From positions 372,001 to 436,000 of the forward strand of contig NZ_VWWV01000003.1 in assembly GCF_011752815.1 (NCBI RefSeq): 64,000 bases of DNA, in the 5' to 3' direction. The translations under genes and the position numbers were made by a program. Shown here one piece after another: positions 52,925 to 64,000 of the stretch (its first letter is position 1; every line of letters starts with the position of its first letter). The notes below the pieces were generated by a model. That model did no database searches. It was given only the letters and a program-made list of their open reading frames with translations, and had not been told where the DNA came from. The stretch comes from Enterobacter sp. Cy-643 (GTDB lineage Bacteria > Pseudomonadota > Gammaproteobacteria > Enterobacterales > Enterobacteriaceae).

Positions 52925-53020
52925 TTTCGTTTTATTTCATTTTGCATGTTGATCTTATCGATTCCTTTCTATACATTTTTATAAAATACGAACAACCAAC
53001 AAATGAAACAAAACGAAAGG
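52925..53020. promoter_or_regulatory. agaS promoter region with two AgaR-like operators
   Basis: The 347-bp gap after agaF has no gene. TTTCGTTTTATTTCATTTTG (52925-52944, plus) and CCTTTCGTTTTGTTTCATTT (53001-53020, minus) are two AgaR-like motifs facing each other. Promoter-like TTGATC (52949), TATACA (52970) and TATAAAA (52980) lie between them. This points to a separately controlled agaS-kbaY-glycosidase unit, as E. coli also has a promoter before agaS. Confidence 0.65.
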
Positions 53021-53072
53021 TGATGGATTCTAAAAAGCCTGAACCTGATGCTGCAATGCTAAGGACTTAGTC

Positions 53073-55119
<2,047 letters not shown>

Positions 55120-55141
55120 CCCCCTGGTGTAAGGACCTCTG

Positions 55142-57031
55142 ATGAAGACAATAATAAAAAGCTCCCTGCTCATGATGCTCATGGGCAACGCCGCGCTGGC
55201 GGCTCAGTATCAGCTTGAAAACCCTAACCTTGCCGTCTCTTTCGACGATTCAGGCTCCGCTGTCGTCGTAAAAGACAGGCTCTCGAGCCATAAACTTGCA
55301 CCTGTCGAACTGTTTTTCCTGACGCTACCTGACGAAAAAGTCATCCATACCGCCGACTTTAAAATCAAAAACGTCAGCAAAACCGCAGACGCCATTCAGA
55401 TTGATTACGAGCGGGACGATTTCTCGGTCAACGTGACCCTGAAGCTGCTGAAGGGCAAGTACGCGGCGGTGGACTACACGCTCCAGGCAAAAGGCCAGCC
55501 TCGCGAAGTCGCGAAGATCACCTTTTTCCCGACCAAAGGTCAGGCTCAGGCACCTTATGTCAACGGCGCCATCAACAGCTCACCCATCGTTGCGGACAGT
55601 TTCTATATGCTGCCGCAAAAACCGATCGTGAATACCTACGCCTACGAAACCACTACCAACCTGAACGTTGAACTCAAAACGCCGATTAAAACCGACGCCC
55701 CGGTGACCTATACGGTCTACTTCGGCACGTTTGAAGCAACAGACCAGCTTCGCCGTAGCTTTAATGAATTTATCAACGTCATGCGCCCGCGCCCTTACCA
55801 GCCCTATCTGCACTACAACAGCTGGATGGACATCGGTTTCTTTACGCCCTACACCGAGAAGGACGTGCTGACCCGTATGGATGAATACGCCAGCGAACTG
55901 ATAAGCAAGCGGGACGTGAAGCTCGACGGCTTCCTGTTGGATGACGGCTGGGACGATTTGACCGGAAAGTGGCTGTTTGGCCCGGCGTTTAAGCACGGCT
56001 TTGGTGCTATCAAAGAAAAAGCGGACAGTTTGCATACTTCCGTGGGGCTGTGGCTCTCACCGTGGGGTGGCTATAACAAGCCACGCGACGTGCGGGTTTC
56101 ACACGCTAAAGAGAATGGCTTTGAAACCGTGGACGGTAAATTTGCGCTCTCAGGCCCCAACTACTTCCGCAATTTTAATCAGCAAATTATCGGGCTTATC
56201 AAAAACGAACATATCACCTCGTTTAAGCTCGACGGCATGGGCAACGCGAACTCGTACATCAAAGGCAGCCCTTACGCCTCTGACTTTGATGCCTCCATTG
56301 AGTTAATCAAAAACATGCGGGCCGCCAACAAAGATCTGTTTATCAACCTGACGACAGGTACCAACGCCAGCCCGTCCTGGCTGTTCTACGCCGACTCCAT
56401 CTGGCGCCAGGGCGATGACATCAACGTTTATGGCAAAGGTTCGCCGGTGCAGCAGTGGATAACCTATCGCGACGCGGAAACCTATCGCTCCATCGTGCGT
56501 AAAGGCCCGCTTTTCCCGATTAATTCACTGATGTACCACGGTATCGTCAGCGCAGAACATGCCTACTTTGGGCTGGAGAAAGTCCAAACGGACCAGGATT
56601 TTGCCGATCAGGCCTGGAGCTACTTCGCCACCGGCACGCAATTGCAGGAGCTGTACATCACGCCGTCAATGCTGAACAACGCCAAATGGGACACGCTTGC
56701 CGACGCGGCGAAATGGTCACGGGCGAACAGCACCGTGCTGGTTGACAGCCACTGGGTTGGCGGCGATCCGACGCAGCTGGAGGTTTACGGCTGGGCATCG
56801 TGGAGTAAAGAGAAAGCAATATTGGGTCTGCGTAACCCGTCGGATAAATCACAAAGCTACTACCTCGACCTGAGTAAGAGCTTTGAAGTGCCGAACGGCG
56901 AGGCCACGCGCTTTACGCTGAAGCAGGTTTACGGCAAGAACGAGACCGTAACCAACGACTACAGTAAACCGCTGGTTGTGACGCTGAAACCGCTGGAAAC
57001 GCTGGTGATTGAGGCAACGCCGGTAAACTAA
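55142..57031 (+). CDS. secreted GH36-type alpha-galactosidase / alpha-N-acetylgalactosaminidase
   Basis: A 629-residue glycoside hydrolase with a signal peptide (about 1-20, NAALA-A cleavage). A beta-sandwich region (about 22-205) precedes a TIM barrel with HYNSWMD (224-230), LDGFLLDDGWDD (261-272), the likely nucleophile D364 in FKLDGMG, and a likely acid/base D425 or D426 in WRQGDD; a C-terminal beta domain ends it. This layout fits clan GH-D, family GH36. It lies 22 bp after kbaY with AAGGA before ATG, so it belongs to the agaS-kbaY unit and probably releases GalNAc (or galactose) from alpha-linked glycans in the periplasm or outside. Substrate is inferred from context. Confidence 0.8.
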   Translation: MKTIIKSSLLMMLMGNAALAAQYQLENPNLAVSFDDSGSAVVVKDRLSSHKLAPVELFFLTLPDEKVIHTADFKIKNVSKTADAIQIDYERDDFSVNVTLKLLKGKYAAVDYTLQAKGQPREVAKITFFPTKGQAQAPYVNGAINSSPIVADSFYMLPQKPIVNTYAYETTTNLNVELKTPIKTDAPVTYTVYFGTFEATDQLRRSFNEFINVMRPRPYQPYLHYNSWMDIGFFTPYTEKDVLTRMDEYASELISKRDVKLDGFLLDDGWDDLTGKWLFGPAFKHGFGAIKEKADSLHTSVGLWLSPWGGYNKPRDVRVSHAKENGFETVDGKFALSGPNYFRNFNQQIIGLIKNEHITSFKLDGMGNANSYIKGSPYASDFDASIELIKNMRAANKDLFINLTTGTNASPSWLFYADSIWRQGDDINVYGKGSPVQQWITYRDAETYRSIVRKGPLFPINSLMYHGIVSAEHAYFGLEKVQTDQDFADQAWSYFATGTQLQELYITPSMLNNAKWDTLADAAKWSRANSTVLVDSHWVGGDPTQLEVYGWASWSKEKAILGLRNPSDKSQSYYLDLSKSFEVPNGEATRFTLKQVYGKNETVTNDYSKPLVVTLKPLETLVIEATPVN

Positions 57032-57040
57032 CAAAACCAT

Positions 57041-57063
57041 AAGGCCCGAATATATCGGGCCTT
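57041..57063. terminator. terminator after the glycosidase gene
   Basis: AAGGCCCGA / TCGGGCCTT, 9-bp perfect stem with a 5-nt loop, 9 bp after the stop codon. A short ATT follows on the plus strand. It lies between convergent genes and could serve both. Confidence 0.6.
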
Positions 57064-57073
57064 ATTCACGCGG

Positions 57074-57676
57074 TCATTCACAAGCCTTCTCAGCCACCAG
57101 CACAATGCCACGCCGGGATTCATCAGGAGACAGGCTCCAAATCTCAGATTCAGGAGTGCTTTCACCGTCATAACAAACACGCTCTCCATCATAGGGATAG
57201 AAATGCCCATTTTCGGTATTGAGCACAAATACCTTAACGTGCTTCGATGAACGGGCAATACGCCGCCAAATTCCCTGCCCCCCAGCGTATTACTCATGAT
57301 CGCTCATTAAGATCAGATCCTTATCCAGGATAAGATGCTCATAAAGCGTTGTGGCTACTCGCGTATCACGTGCCGGGCTGTCGACCACCACACCTTCAAT
57401 CTGAGTCACGGCTTTTGCTTCCCAGTAGCGTTTTACGGCCACAATAGATTCTTCCTGCCTGGTGCTTTTGCGAGGAATAAGATCCAGCTTAGCCACCACC
57501 AGATGGCGAAGTTCGTTGTTCTCATCAAGGGTGGGCTCGGCATAGATAATCGCCGCCGCAGTTTTATCTTTGCGGAAAATGAATAAAGCAGGTTCACCGA
57601 GAATTTCCGTGGTTCCAGAAATATCGAACGCTCTTTCTAATGCTGCGGGGCTGTAGCTGATAGGGTAAACAACCAT
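57074..57676 (-). pseudogene. GNAT-like protein gene interrupted by an in-frame TAA
   Basis: A 201-codon frame (219 codons counted from the alternative ATG at 57730), broken once by TAA at 57290-57292. The first part (128 codons from ATG 57676, with CAGGAG about 8 nt upstream) ends SDHE; the frame then continues for 71 codons as YAGGQGIWRRIARSS... to TGA 57074 with protein-like composition throughout (FVLNTENGHFYPYDGERV). Restoring one base (CAA, Gln) gives HEQYAGGQGIWRR, resembling the SD-x-x-x-x-GG-x-x-W-x-x-I block of GNAT-like proteins carried by phages. Function unknown. It may be a decaying gene, a sequencing error or read-through. A and T content is higher than in the neighbours. Confidence 0.65.
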
Positions 57677-57818
57677 CCTTGAATCTCCTGGTATCAATAC
57701 CGGCATAAACTTTAACTCCCTTAAAGTCATTCAGTCATGCATAAATTAACACCAGGGAGTTCGTTTTTTAAACGCTAACCGCGTTGCGATATGAAAACCA
57801 GGAGCCGGCTCGAGAAAA

Positions 57819-58685
57819 CTATTTCTCGCTGTTTTCTAACGCATATTTGTACAAGGCATTCTTTTTCACGCCGTGAATTTCTGCGGCAAGCGCTGCAGCC
57901 TTTTTCAGCGGCAACTCAGCCTGCAGCAATGCCAGCGTACGCAGCGCTTCGGCGGGGAGTTCATCATCGCTTTGGACTTTAAAGCCCTCAACAATCAGCA
58001 CCATTTCGCCTTTGCGGCGGTTTTCATCTTCCTTCACCCATGCCAGTAACTCGCCTACGGGCGCGCCGTGAATCGACTCCCAGGTTTTGGTCAGCTCGCG
58101 CGCCAGCACCACGTAACGGGATTCGCCCAGCACAGTGCAGATATCATCGAGACTGTCGAGCAGGCGGTGAGTGGATTCATAGAAAATCAGCGTTCTCGGC
58201 TCCTGCTCAATCGCCTTCAGCGCGTCGCGACGGCCTTTTGATTTTGCAGGCAGAAAACCTTCATAGCAAAAACGATCGGACGGCAAGCCAGCTGCGCTGA
58301 GTGCAGCGATAGCGGCGCATGGGCCAGGCAGCGGCACGACGCGAATCCCCGCCTCGCGGCAGGTGCGCACGAGGTGGTAACCCGGATCGTTAATCAGCGG
58401 CGTACCGGCGTCGGACACCAGCGCAATGCTTTGGCCTTCCTGCAGTTTCGCCAGTAGCGTTTCAGCTTTTTGTTGCTCATTGTGATCGTGAAGTGCGAAG
58501 AGTCGCGCATTAATCGCAAAATGCTGCAGCAAAAGTCCGGTATGACGGGTATCTTCTGCGGCAATCAGATCAACGCTTTGCAACACTGAGAGGGCCCGCT
58601 GGGTGATGTCCCCGAGGTTGCCGATAGGCGTCGGGACGATGTAAAGCGTACTGGCTGAAATCGCCGCCGTTTCGTGTTGTTTCAT
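57819..58685 (-). CDS. rsmI: 16S rRNA C1402 2'-O-methyltransferase RsmI
   Basis: A 288-residue tetrapyrrole-methylase-fold enzyme that 2'-O-methylates C1402 in the ribosomal P site (with RsmH on the base). Motifs: [37 protein letters not shown] and [18 protein letters not shown]. Length is near E. coli RsmI (286). Divergent from lpoA, with a 61-bp gap. Confidence 0.96.
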   Translation of the reverse strand: MKQHETAAISASTLYIVPTPIGNLGDITQRALSVLQSVDLIAAEDTRHTGLLLQHFAINARLFALHDHNEQQKAETLLAKLQEGQSIALVSDAGTPLINDPGYHLVRTCREAGIRVVPLPGPCAAIAALSAAGLPSDRFCYEGFLPAKSKGRRDALKAIEQEPRTLIFYESTHRLLDSLDDICTVLGESRYVVLARELTKTWESIHGAPVGELLAWVKEDENRRKGEMVLIVEGFKVQSDDELPAEALRTLALLQAELPLKKAAALAAEIHGVKKNALYKYALENSEK

Positions 58686-58746
58686 TGTTTCATCCGTATT
58701 GCCGATTTAATATTGTACATTGGGAAATAAAACCACTGGATACAGA

Positions 58747-60849
58747 ATGCTACCCTCAACCTTGAATCGTTCAAAAGCCGGGCGCTGCCTGCCTGTGTTG
58801 CTCGCGGCGCTGATTTTTGCCGGCTGTTCAACCCAAGCACCGGATCAGTCCGCCACGCTGCTGCAGGGCGACACCACCGCCGGGTCCGCTTACTATCTGC
58901 AGCAAATGCAGCAAAGTGCAGATGATAGCAAGACCAACTGGCAATTACTCGCCATTCGTTCCCTGCTAAAAGAAGGCAAACCTCAACAGGCCGTGGCGTT
59001 GTATAACCAACTGCCGCAGCAGCTCAACGATGTGCAAGCGCGTGAGCAACAGCTGCTGGTGCCGGAAGTGAAGATTGCACAGAAAGACTTCAGCGCCGCC
59101 TCTGCCCTGCTGGAAAAGATTGACCCGAGCGCACTCGACAAGGGCCAACAGAGCCGTTATTACCAGGCTGTGATTGACGCTTCTCAGGGACGCCCGTCTT
59201 TAGCGCTGCTGCGCGCGTACATTGCTCAGGAGCCGTTGCTCAAAGGCGATGCTCATCAAAAGAACATTGATGGCACCTGGCAGGTTCTGTCGCAGTTCTC
59301 CCCAGAGCAAATGAACAGCCTGGTGATTAACGCCGACGAAAATACCCTGCAGGGCTGGCTGGATCTGCAGCACGTCTGGAGCGATAACCGTAACGATCCT
59401 AACATGCTGAAAGCCGGGATTCAGGACTGGCAAACGCGCTACCCGAATAATCCAGGCTCAAAAACGTTGCCGACTCAGTTAGTGAATGTTCAAAACTTCA
59501 AACCAGCCTCAACCGGTAAAATCGCCCTTCTGCTGCCGCTCAACGGCCAGGCTGCGGTGTTTGGCCGCGCGATTGAGCAAGGGTTTGAAGCGGCGAAAAA
59601 CAACGGCGTCGCGCCGGTTGCAGCCGTTCAGCCTGCCGCCCAGTCCGTAGATCCTAATGCGCAACAGCAGGCTGCGCCGCCTCAAGAAGAGCCTCAGCCG
59701 CAAGCGTCCCAGGCCCCCGCAGATCCTAATGCTGCAGTGAGCCCGGCAAGTGCGTCCGTCAGCGATTTAACCGACCAGAAGGCACAGGCCGCAACGCCGC
59801 AAACAGTAGCCCCAGCAACGCCGTCTGCCCAGCCAGACGCACAAACCGCGCCATCTGTTGCCGCGAACCCTTCGGCAGAAATTAAGATTTACGACACCAG
59901 CAGCCAGCCGCTCTCTCAGGTTTTGGCTCAGGCGCAGCAGGACGGTGCCACGCTGGTCGTTGGCCCGCTGCTAAAAAATAATGTGGACCAGTTGGCCAGC
60001 ACCAACAGCCCGTTAAATATTCTGGCGCTGAACCAGCCTGAAAACGTGCAGAATCGCCCTAACATCTGCTATTTCGCGCTTTCTCCAGAAGATGAAGCCC
60101 GTGATGCCGCGGATCATATCTGGCAGCAAAATCACCGCAATCCGCTGATGCTGATCCCGGCTAACGCCCTGGGCGACCGAGTGGCGAAAGCCTTTGCCAC
60201 CGAATGGCAGAAACTCGGCGGTGGCCTGGTACTGCAGCAGAAATTTGGTTCAGTGAGCGACCTGAAGCGCGGGATTAACAGCGGCTCCGGTATCGCACTG
60301 ACCGGCACCCCGGTGAGTACGCCGTCCAATACCCCGCCAGGCGTGACCATTGGCGGGCTGACTATTCCGGCAGCCCCTACGGATGCGCAAATTACCGCAG
60401 GCAGCAGCGGCAACGTAGACGCGGTCTACATCATTGCGACCTCCGAAGAAGTGGCGCTGATCAAACCCATGATTGCGATGCGCACCGGCAGCCGCGGCAG
60501 CGCTCAGCTGTATGCCAGCTCGCGCAGCTCGCAGGGCGTGAACGGCCCGGACTACCGACTGGAAATGGAAGGCCTGCAGTTTAGCGAAATCCCGATGCTT
60601 TCCGGCGGTAATCCACAGCTGATGCAGCAGGCGTTAAGCAGCGTCAATAATGACTACTCGCTGGCGCGTCTGTATGCCATGGGCGTTGATGCCTGGACGC
60701 TGGCAAGCCACTTCTCGCAGATACGCCAGGTGCCGGGTTATCAGGTAAACGGCAACACCGGGCAGCTGACCGCCAGCCAGGACTGCGTCATTAACAGGAA
60801 GTTAAATTGGCTGCAATTCAGTCAGGGCCAGATCGTTCCGGTATCCTGA
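58747..60849 (+). CDS. lpoA: LpoA, outer-membrane activator of PBP1A
   Basis: A 700-residue outer-membrane lipoprotein that reaches through the peptidoglycan to activate PBP1A (MrcA). The lipobox IFAGC places the lipidated cysteine at C27. TPR-like N-terminal domain to about 250, then a periplasmic-binding-like domain interrupted by a Q/A/P-rich linker (about 290-385). The linker makes it some 20 residues longer than in E. coli (678). Start ATG 58747, matching the family; nine in-frame codons further upstream lie near the rsmI promoter. Overlaps yraN by 43 bp. Confidence 0.95.
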   Translation: MLPSTLNRSKAGRCLPVLLAALIFAGCSTQAPDQSATLLQGDTTAGSAYYLQQMQQSADDSKTNWQLLAIRSLLKEGKPQQAVALYNQLPQQLNDVQAREQQLLVPEVKIAQKDFSAASALLEKIDPSALDKGQQSRYYQAVIDASQGRPSLALLRAYIAQEPLLKGDAHQKNIDGTWQVLSQFSPEQMNSLVINADENTLQGWLDLQHVWSDNRNDPNMLKAGIQDWQTRYPNNPGSKTLPTQLVNVQNFKPASTGKIALLLPLNGQAAVFGRAIEQGFEAAKNNGVAPVAAVQPAAQSVDPNAQQQAAPPQEEPQPQASQAPADPNAAVSPASASVSDLTDQKAQAATPQTVAPATPSAQPDAQTAPSVAANPSAEIKIYDTSSQPLSQVLAQAQQDGATLVVGPLLKNNVDQLASTNSPLNILALNQPENVQNRPNICYFALSPEDEARDAADHIWQQNHRNPLMLIPANALGDRVAKAFATEWQKLGGGLVLQQKFGSVSDLKRGINSGSGIALTGTPVSTPSNTPPGVTIGGLTIPAAPTDAQITAGSSGNVDAVYIIATSEEVALIKPMIAMRTGSRGSAQLYASSRSSQGVNGPDYRLEMEGLQFSEIPMLSGGNPQLMQQALSSVNNDYSLARLYAMGVDAWTLASHFSQIRQVPGYQVNGNTGQLTASQDCVINRKLNWLQFSQGQIVPVS

Positions 60850-61202
60850 ACCGCAAGCAACGCGGCGCGCGCTATGAACAGCAGGCGCGTCGCTATCTTG
60901 AGCGCGAGGGAATGCGCTTTGTGGCCGCGAACGTGCATGTTCGCGGCGGCGAAATCGACCTTATTATGCAACAGCAGCAGGTTATCGTTTTTGTGGAAGT
61001 GCGTTTCCGGCGTAACGATAAGTTCGGCGATGCCGCCGCCAGCGTGACGCGCAGCAAGCAGCTGCGCCTGCTGCATGCCGCTCAGGTTTGGCTTAGCGGC
61101 AAAGGTCAAAGTTTTGATACTGTAGATTGCCGTTTCGATGTGTTAGCTTTCACCGGCAATGAAATAGCGTGGCTGACCAACGCGTTTGCCGCCGATATCT
61201 AA
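60807..61202 (+). CDS. yraN: UPF0102 nuclease-fold protein YraN
   Basis: A 131-residue protein of the UPF0102 family with a restriction-endonuclease-like core: GGEIDLIM, then FVEVRFR. Function unproven. Same length as E. coli YraN. The start is TTG 60807, preceded by AGGAAG; the frame begins inside lpoA. Between lpoA and diaA, as in E. coli. Confidence 0.93.
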   Translation: MAAIQSGPDRSGILNRKQRGARYEQQARRYLEREGMRFVAANVHVRGGEIDLIMQQQQVIVFVEVRFRRNDKFGDAAASVTRSKQLRLLHAAQVWLSGKGQSFDTVDCRFDVLAFTGNEIAWLTNAFAADI

Positions 61203-61223
61203 AAAACTCCAGGTAGAATCAAC

Positions 61224-61814
61224 GTGCTCGAAAGAATCAAAGTCTGCTTCACGGAAAGTATTCAAACTCAGATTGCCGCAGCGGAAGCTCTGCCGGACGC
61301 CATTTCCCGTGCCGCAATGACGCTGGTTCAGTCTTTACTGAACGGCAACAAAATCCTCTGTTGTGGCAATGGTACCTCCGCCGCCAACGCACAGCATTTT
61401 GCTGCCAGCATGATCAACCGCTTTGAAACAGAGCGCCCTAGTTTACCGGCCATTGCACTTAATGCGGATAATGTGGTCTTAACCGCGATCGCTAACGACC
61501 GTCTGCATGAAGAAGTTTATGCCAAGCAGGTTCGTGCGCTGGGCCACGCCGGGGACGTTTTGCTGGCAATTTCCACCCGAGGCAATAGCCGTGATATTGT
61601 CAAAGCGGTTGAGGCCGCCGTTACCCGCGACATGACTATCGTCGCGCTGACGGGCTATGACGGCGGCGAACTGGCAGGACTGTTGGGGCCACAGGATGTT
61701 GAAATCCGAATCCCTTCTCATCGCAGCGCCCGCATCCAGGAGATGCATATGCTGACGGTGAACTGTTTATGCGATCTGATCGACAATACGCTATTTCCTC
61801 ACCAGGATGGCTAA
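61224..61814 (+). CDS. diaA: DnaA initiator-associating protein DiaA
   Basis: A 196-residue SIS-domain homotetramer that binds several DnaA molecules and promotes initiation at oriC. The sequence [21 protein letters not shown] and [11 protein letters not shown] match E. coli DiaA in a protein of equal length. The start is GTG 61224, following AGGT. Note that the same window carries the probable datA site, a negative control on DnaA. Confidence 0.95.
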   Translation: MLERIKVCFTESIQTQIAAAEALPDAISRAAMTLVQSLLNGNKILCCGNGTSAANAQHFAASMINRFETERPSLPAIALNADNVVLTAIANDRLHEEVYAKQVRALGHAGDVLLAISTRGNSRDIVKAVEAAVTRDMTIVALTGYDGGELAGLLGPQDVEIRIPSHRSARIQEMHMLTVNCLCDLIDNTLFPHQDG

Positions 61815-61846
61815 TAGCTAATTTTGTGAAAGGAGAAGGAATGAAC

Positions 61847-62422
61847 ATGAAGGCCATTACGCCAGTCGCAGTTCTTATTTCCGCGCTGTTGCTGCAGGGC
61901 TGCGTCGGTGCCGTTGTTGTGGGAAGCGCCGCCGTGGCGACAAAAACGGCGACAGATCCACGCACCGTCGGGACACAGGTTGATGACGGCACGCTTGAAT
62001 TACGCGTGAACAGCGCGCTCAACAAGGATGAGCAAATCAAGAAAGAAGCGCGTATTAACGTGACGGCTTACCAGGGCAAAGTACTGCTGGCTGGTCAGTC
62101 TCCTAACCCGGATCTCGCCTCCCGCGCCAAACAAATCGCGTTGGGCGTGGACGGCGCAACCGAAGTCTATAACGAGATTCGAATTATGGCTCCGGTCGGC
62201 CTGGGCGTAGCGTCGAGCGATACGTGGATCACCACAAAAGTTCGCTCTCAGTTGCTCACCAGCGACCAGGTGAAATCATCGAACGTGAAAGTCACCACCG
62301 AGAATGGCGAGGTATTCCTGCTTGGCCTGGTAACCGAACGTGAAGGTAAAGCCGCAGCGGATATTGCCAGCCGGGTTAGCGGCGTGAAGCATGTCACCAC
62401 CGCGTTCACCATCCTGAAATAA
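61847..62422 (+). CDS. dolP: DolP (YraP), BON-domain outer-membrane lipoprotein
   Basis: A 191-residue lipoprotein with lipobox LLLQGC (C19) and two BON domains (about 45-110 and 120-190). It supports outer-membrane integrity and influences BAM and amidase activation at division sites in E. coli. The ATG at 61847 gives the E. coli start (MKAITP); ATG 61841, two codons upstream, has AGGAG at good spacing and is possible. Last gene of the conserved block. Confidence 0.95.
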   Translation: MKAITPVAVLISALLLQGCVGAVVVGSAAVATKTATDPRTVGTQVDDGTLELRVNSALNKDEQIKKEARINVTAYQGKVLLAGQSPNPDLASRAKQIALGVDGATEVYNEIRIMAPVGLGVASSDTWITTKVRSQLLTSDQVKSSNVKVTTENGEVFLLGLVTEREGKAAADIASRVSGVKHVTTAFTILK

Positions 62423-62426
62423 CGGC

Positions 62427-62461
62427 CCCTCACCCTGACCCTCTCCCCACAGGGGAGAGGG
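62427..62461. repeat. REP-like palindrome downstream of dolP
   Basis: CCCTCTCCCC (62439-62448) and GGGGAGAGGG (62452-62461), a perfect 10-bp stem with 3-nt loop, preceded by CCCCTCACCCTGA. Related to the element at 11478. It may protect or end the dolP mRNA. A further half copy (AGAGAGAGGGTC) is near 62545. Confidence 0.65.
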
Positions 62462-62566
62462 AATAACCCCAAGCTGTTGACTGAATTTACGCCCGTTTTT
62501 ATCCCGGCGAGGTAACAGAGCCCACTGAATGCCCCCAATCCCTTCAAGAGAGAGGGTCAATAGCAA

Positions 62567-64000
62567 TTACAATTTACTCAGGCAGTCCATCGCTACCGTT
62601 TTAAAACTGTCAAAATCCTGACTCTCGCGAAGCCGAACCATCGCCCGCTCGCGCAGGAACGTCACAAACAGGTCGTAAATCGCCATCGCCTCTTCGTATT
62701 CGCTTTTGCTAATCGCCAGCAGGAAGATCACGTACGCCGTCTCATCCCCCCAGCTAATACCGTGCGGCGCCAGCACGGTGTAAACCACCGTTTTTTTCGC
62801 CAGCAGGCCCAGCGAGTGCGGCAGCGCAATACCTTCGCCCAGCATGGTGCTGACAATGGCCTCACGTTCCACCACCGACGGATGAAAATCGGCATCAACC
62901 ACGCCTTCCCGCTCCAGCTGCTCGCAGAGCGTCAGGAACAACTGCTGCTGAGTCATAGGCTGGTCGATAATGCGGAAATGGCTGGCATCGAAGAATTTCT
63001 CCAGCATGTAAGGCCTTGTTCTGTCCACCAGCACCAGCTTGCCAAGCTGTTCGAGCTGATAATCCGTCGGGAACGGCGCCATCACCACCACCGGCTTTTC
63101 TTTCTCATTTATGCGCGCCGTGCTGATCACAAAGTCCTCATCCACGGTCTCGAGCTGCTCATAGTCGCGCAGAGAGATTATGTTGGTCACCTCCACCTGG
63201 GGATATTTCCGCAACAGCATCGCCTGCAGCATACGCACCGTCGAATTCCCGGTATCGCAAACCAGCAGCACGCGAGGATGGCGCTGGTAGCCAATGTTGT
63301 AATGACGCTCCAGACCTACGCCGATATGCAAAACCAGAAAACCAATTTCGTTTTCGCTGATGGCATAAGGGGTATATTTTCCCCAGCTTGAGACCGCCGC
63401 CAGCGTCATGTCGTAAGCCAGCGGGTAATGCTGTTTGATGTTAGCCAGCAGTGGATTCGGGATGTTTATCTGGTAGCGCACCCGGGTAATCATCGTTTTG
63501 ATGTGGGTCAGCAGATCGGCGTGCAGCTGCTCGTCGCTTAGAAGATTGTAGTTATAGTGGGTATTGATATAGCGCAGGATGTAGTTAACCAGCGCCTCGT
63601 CATCATCGGCGCTGATCGCGCTCGGCGCCACTTCCTGCACCTGTCGTGAGGCAATATGCACCTGCAGCCACTGCTCTTCAGCCTCAGAAAGCGGCTTCCC
63701 CGCCAGTTGCTGAAGAAGAGCGGCAATCTGTCTGGCCGCCTCTTTCACCTGGACATCAACGCTATCCGCCGTAAATTCCGGTAGCGGATAGCCTTCGCTG
63801 ATGCGACGAACCGCCACCGAACAATAGAGGCGAATAAACTGCTCGCCTTCATCGGTCAGGCGGATGTGGCAGCGGGTAAAACAATCGTGCAGCGAACCGG
63901 CGAGCAGCTCAGGGACACCCGCGTTCAGCGCTTCTTCCGTCAATAACGGATTTTCGCTGTCCTCTAAGGTTAACTGCCACAGCAGGTCAGTCAGGCAGGC
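62567..64000 (-). CDS. PTS-regulation-domain transcription activator (BglG/LicR/MtlR type), N-terminus outside window
   Basis: 478 codons are visible and the frame stays open to the right edge, so the N-terminal DNA-binding domains lie outside. The part seen contains two PRD domains (the second with GFLVLHIGVGLER), an EIIB-like domain with the Cys loop VLLVCDTGNST, and a C-terminal EIIA domain of the fructose/mannitol type with the phosphohistidine in GIALPHSLG. Such regulators are switched by phosphorylation through HPr and a cognate EII. The target is unknown; a PTS operon may lie to the right. An internal TTG at 63943 is not a likely start. It is not part of the E. coli yraP neighbourhood. 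Confidence 0.85.
   Translation of the reverse strand, partial: ACLTDLLWQLTLEDSENPLLTEEALNAGVPELLAGSLHDCFTRCHIRLTDEGEQFIRLYCSVAVRRISEGYPLPEFTADSVDVQVKEAARQIAALLQQLAGKPLSEAEEQWLQVHIASRQVQEVAPSAISADDDEALVNYILRYINTHYNYNLLSDEQLHADLLTHIKTMITRVRYQINIPNPLLANIKQHYPLAYDMTLAAVSSWGKYTPYAISENEIGFLVLHIGVGLERHYNIGYQRHPRVLLVCDTGNSTVRMLQAMLLRKYPQVEVTNIISLRDYEQLETVDEDFVISTARINEKEKPVVVMAPFPTDYQLEQLGKLVLVDRTRPYMLEKFFDASHFRIIDQPMTQQQLFLTLCEQLEREGVVDADFHPSVVEREAIVSTMLGEGIALPHSLGLLAKKTVVYTVLAPHGISWGDETAYVIFLLAISKSEYEEAMAIYDLFVTFLRERAMVRLRESQDFDSFKTVAMDCLSKL

Noticed and set aside
57028-57297. An 89-codon minus-strand frame starting MSNTLGGR
   Set aside because: It is out of frame with the interrupted GNAT-like gene, is rich in Cys/Met/Trp/Leu without a pattern, and reads through a terminator stem.

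Overview
The window is chromosomal DNA of a member of the Enterobacteriaceae. Most proteins are near-identical in length and sequence to Escherichia coli K-12 proteins, and three local blocks keep E. coli gene order. It is not E. coli itself: blocks are joined differently, an ERIC element is present, and one accessory cluster has no E. coli counterpart that I know. I cannot name the genus from sequence alone.

Layout. (1) 1-34800 corresponds to the E. coli 94-95 min segment: yjfY; the L-ascorbate operon ulaABCDEF with divergent ulaG and ulaR; yjfP, bsmA, yjfN, aidB; then rlmB-rnr-nsrR, purA, yjeT, the hfq-hflX-hflK-hflC / miaA-mutL-amiB-tsaE-nnr superoperon, queG, a probable datA DnaA-titration site, three tandem tRNA-Gly(GCC) genes, orn, rsgA, psd and mscM. 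The E. coli genes yjfIJKLMC between rlmB and aidB are absent. (2) At a bidirectional terminator (about 34812-34845) synteny switches to the 70 min segment: yhaJ and yhaK. (3) 36542-44735 is an accessory island. A 1.2 kb AT-rich leader, with several palindromes and a possible three-way-junction RNA, precedes five co-directional genes: a GT4-GT2 double glycosyltransferase, a HemN-like radical SAM enzyme, two paralogous proteins each built from two ferredoxin-like repeats, and an MFS transporter between those two. This looks like a small-molecule glycosylation and export system and is the strongest candidate for something undescribed. (4) 44736-47040 holds a RecF/SMC-like ATPase, an overlooked 33-residue membrane protein and a MarR-GNAT fusion with its own promoter and operator. 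(5) rnpB (minus strand) carries two 121-122 bp tandem repeats of its 3' end, each with a terminator.

(6) 47775-57031 is an N-acetylgalactosamine (aga) locus: agaR, then kbaZ-agaVWEF and agaS-kbaY, followed by a secreted GH36-type glycosidase. Five AgaR-like operators precede the two transcription units. The deacetylase gene agaA and the second PTS (agaBCD) are missing. The genes would release alpha-linked GalNAc or galactose outside the cytoplasm, import GalNAc as the 6-phosphate, and split the product to triose phosphates. (7) 57074-57676 is a gene broken by an in-frame TAA. (8) 57819-62422 is the conserved rsmI-lpoA-yraN-diaA-dolP block. (9) A PTS-regulation-domain transcription activator runs off the right edge.
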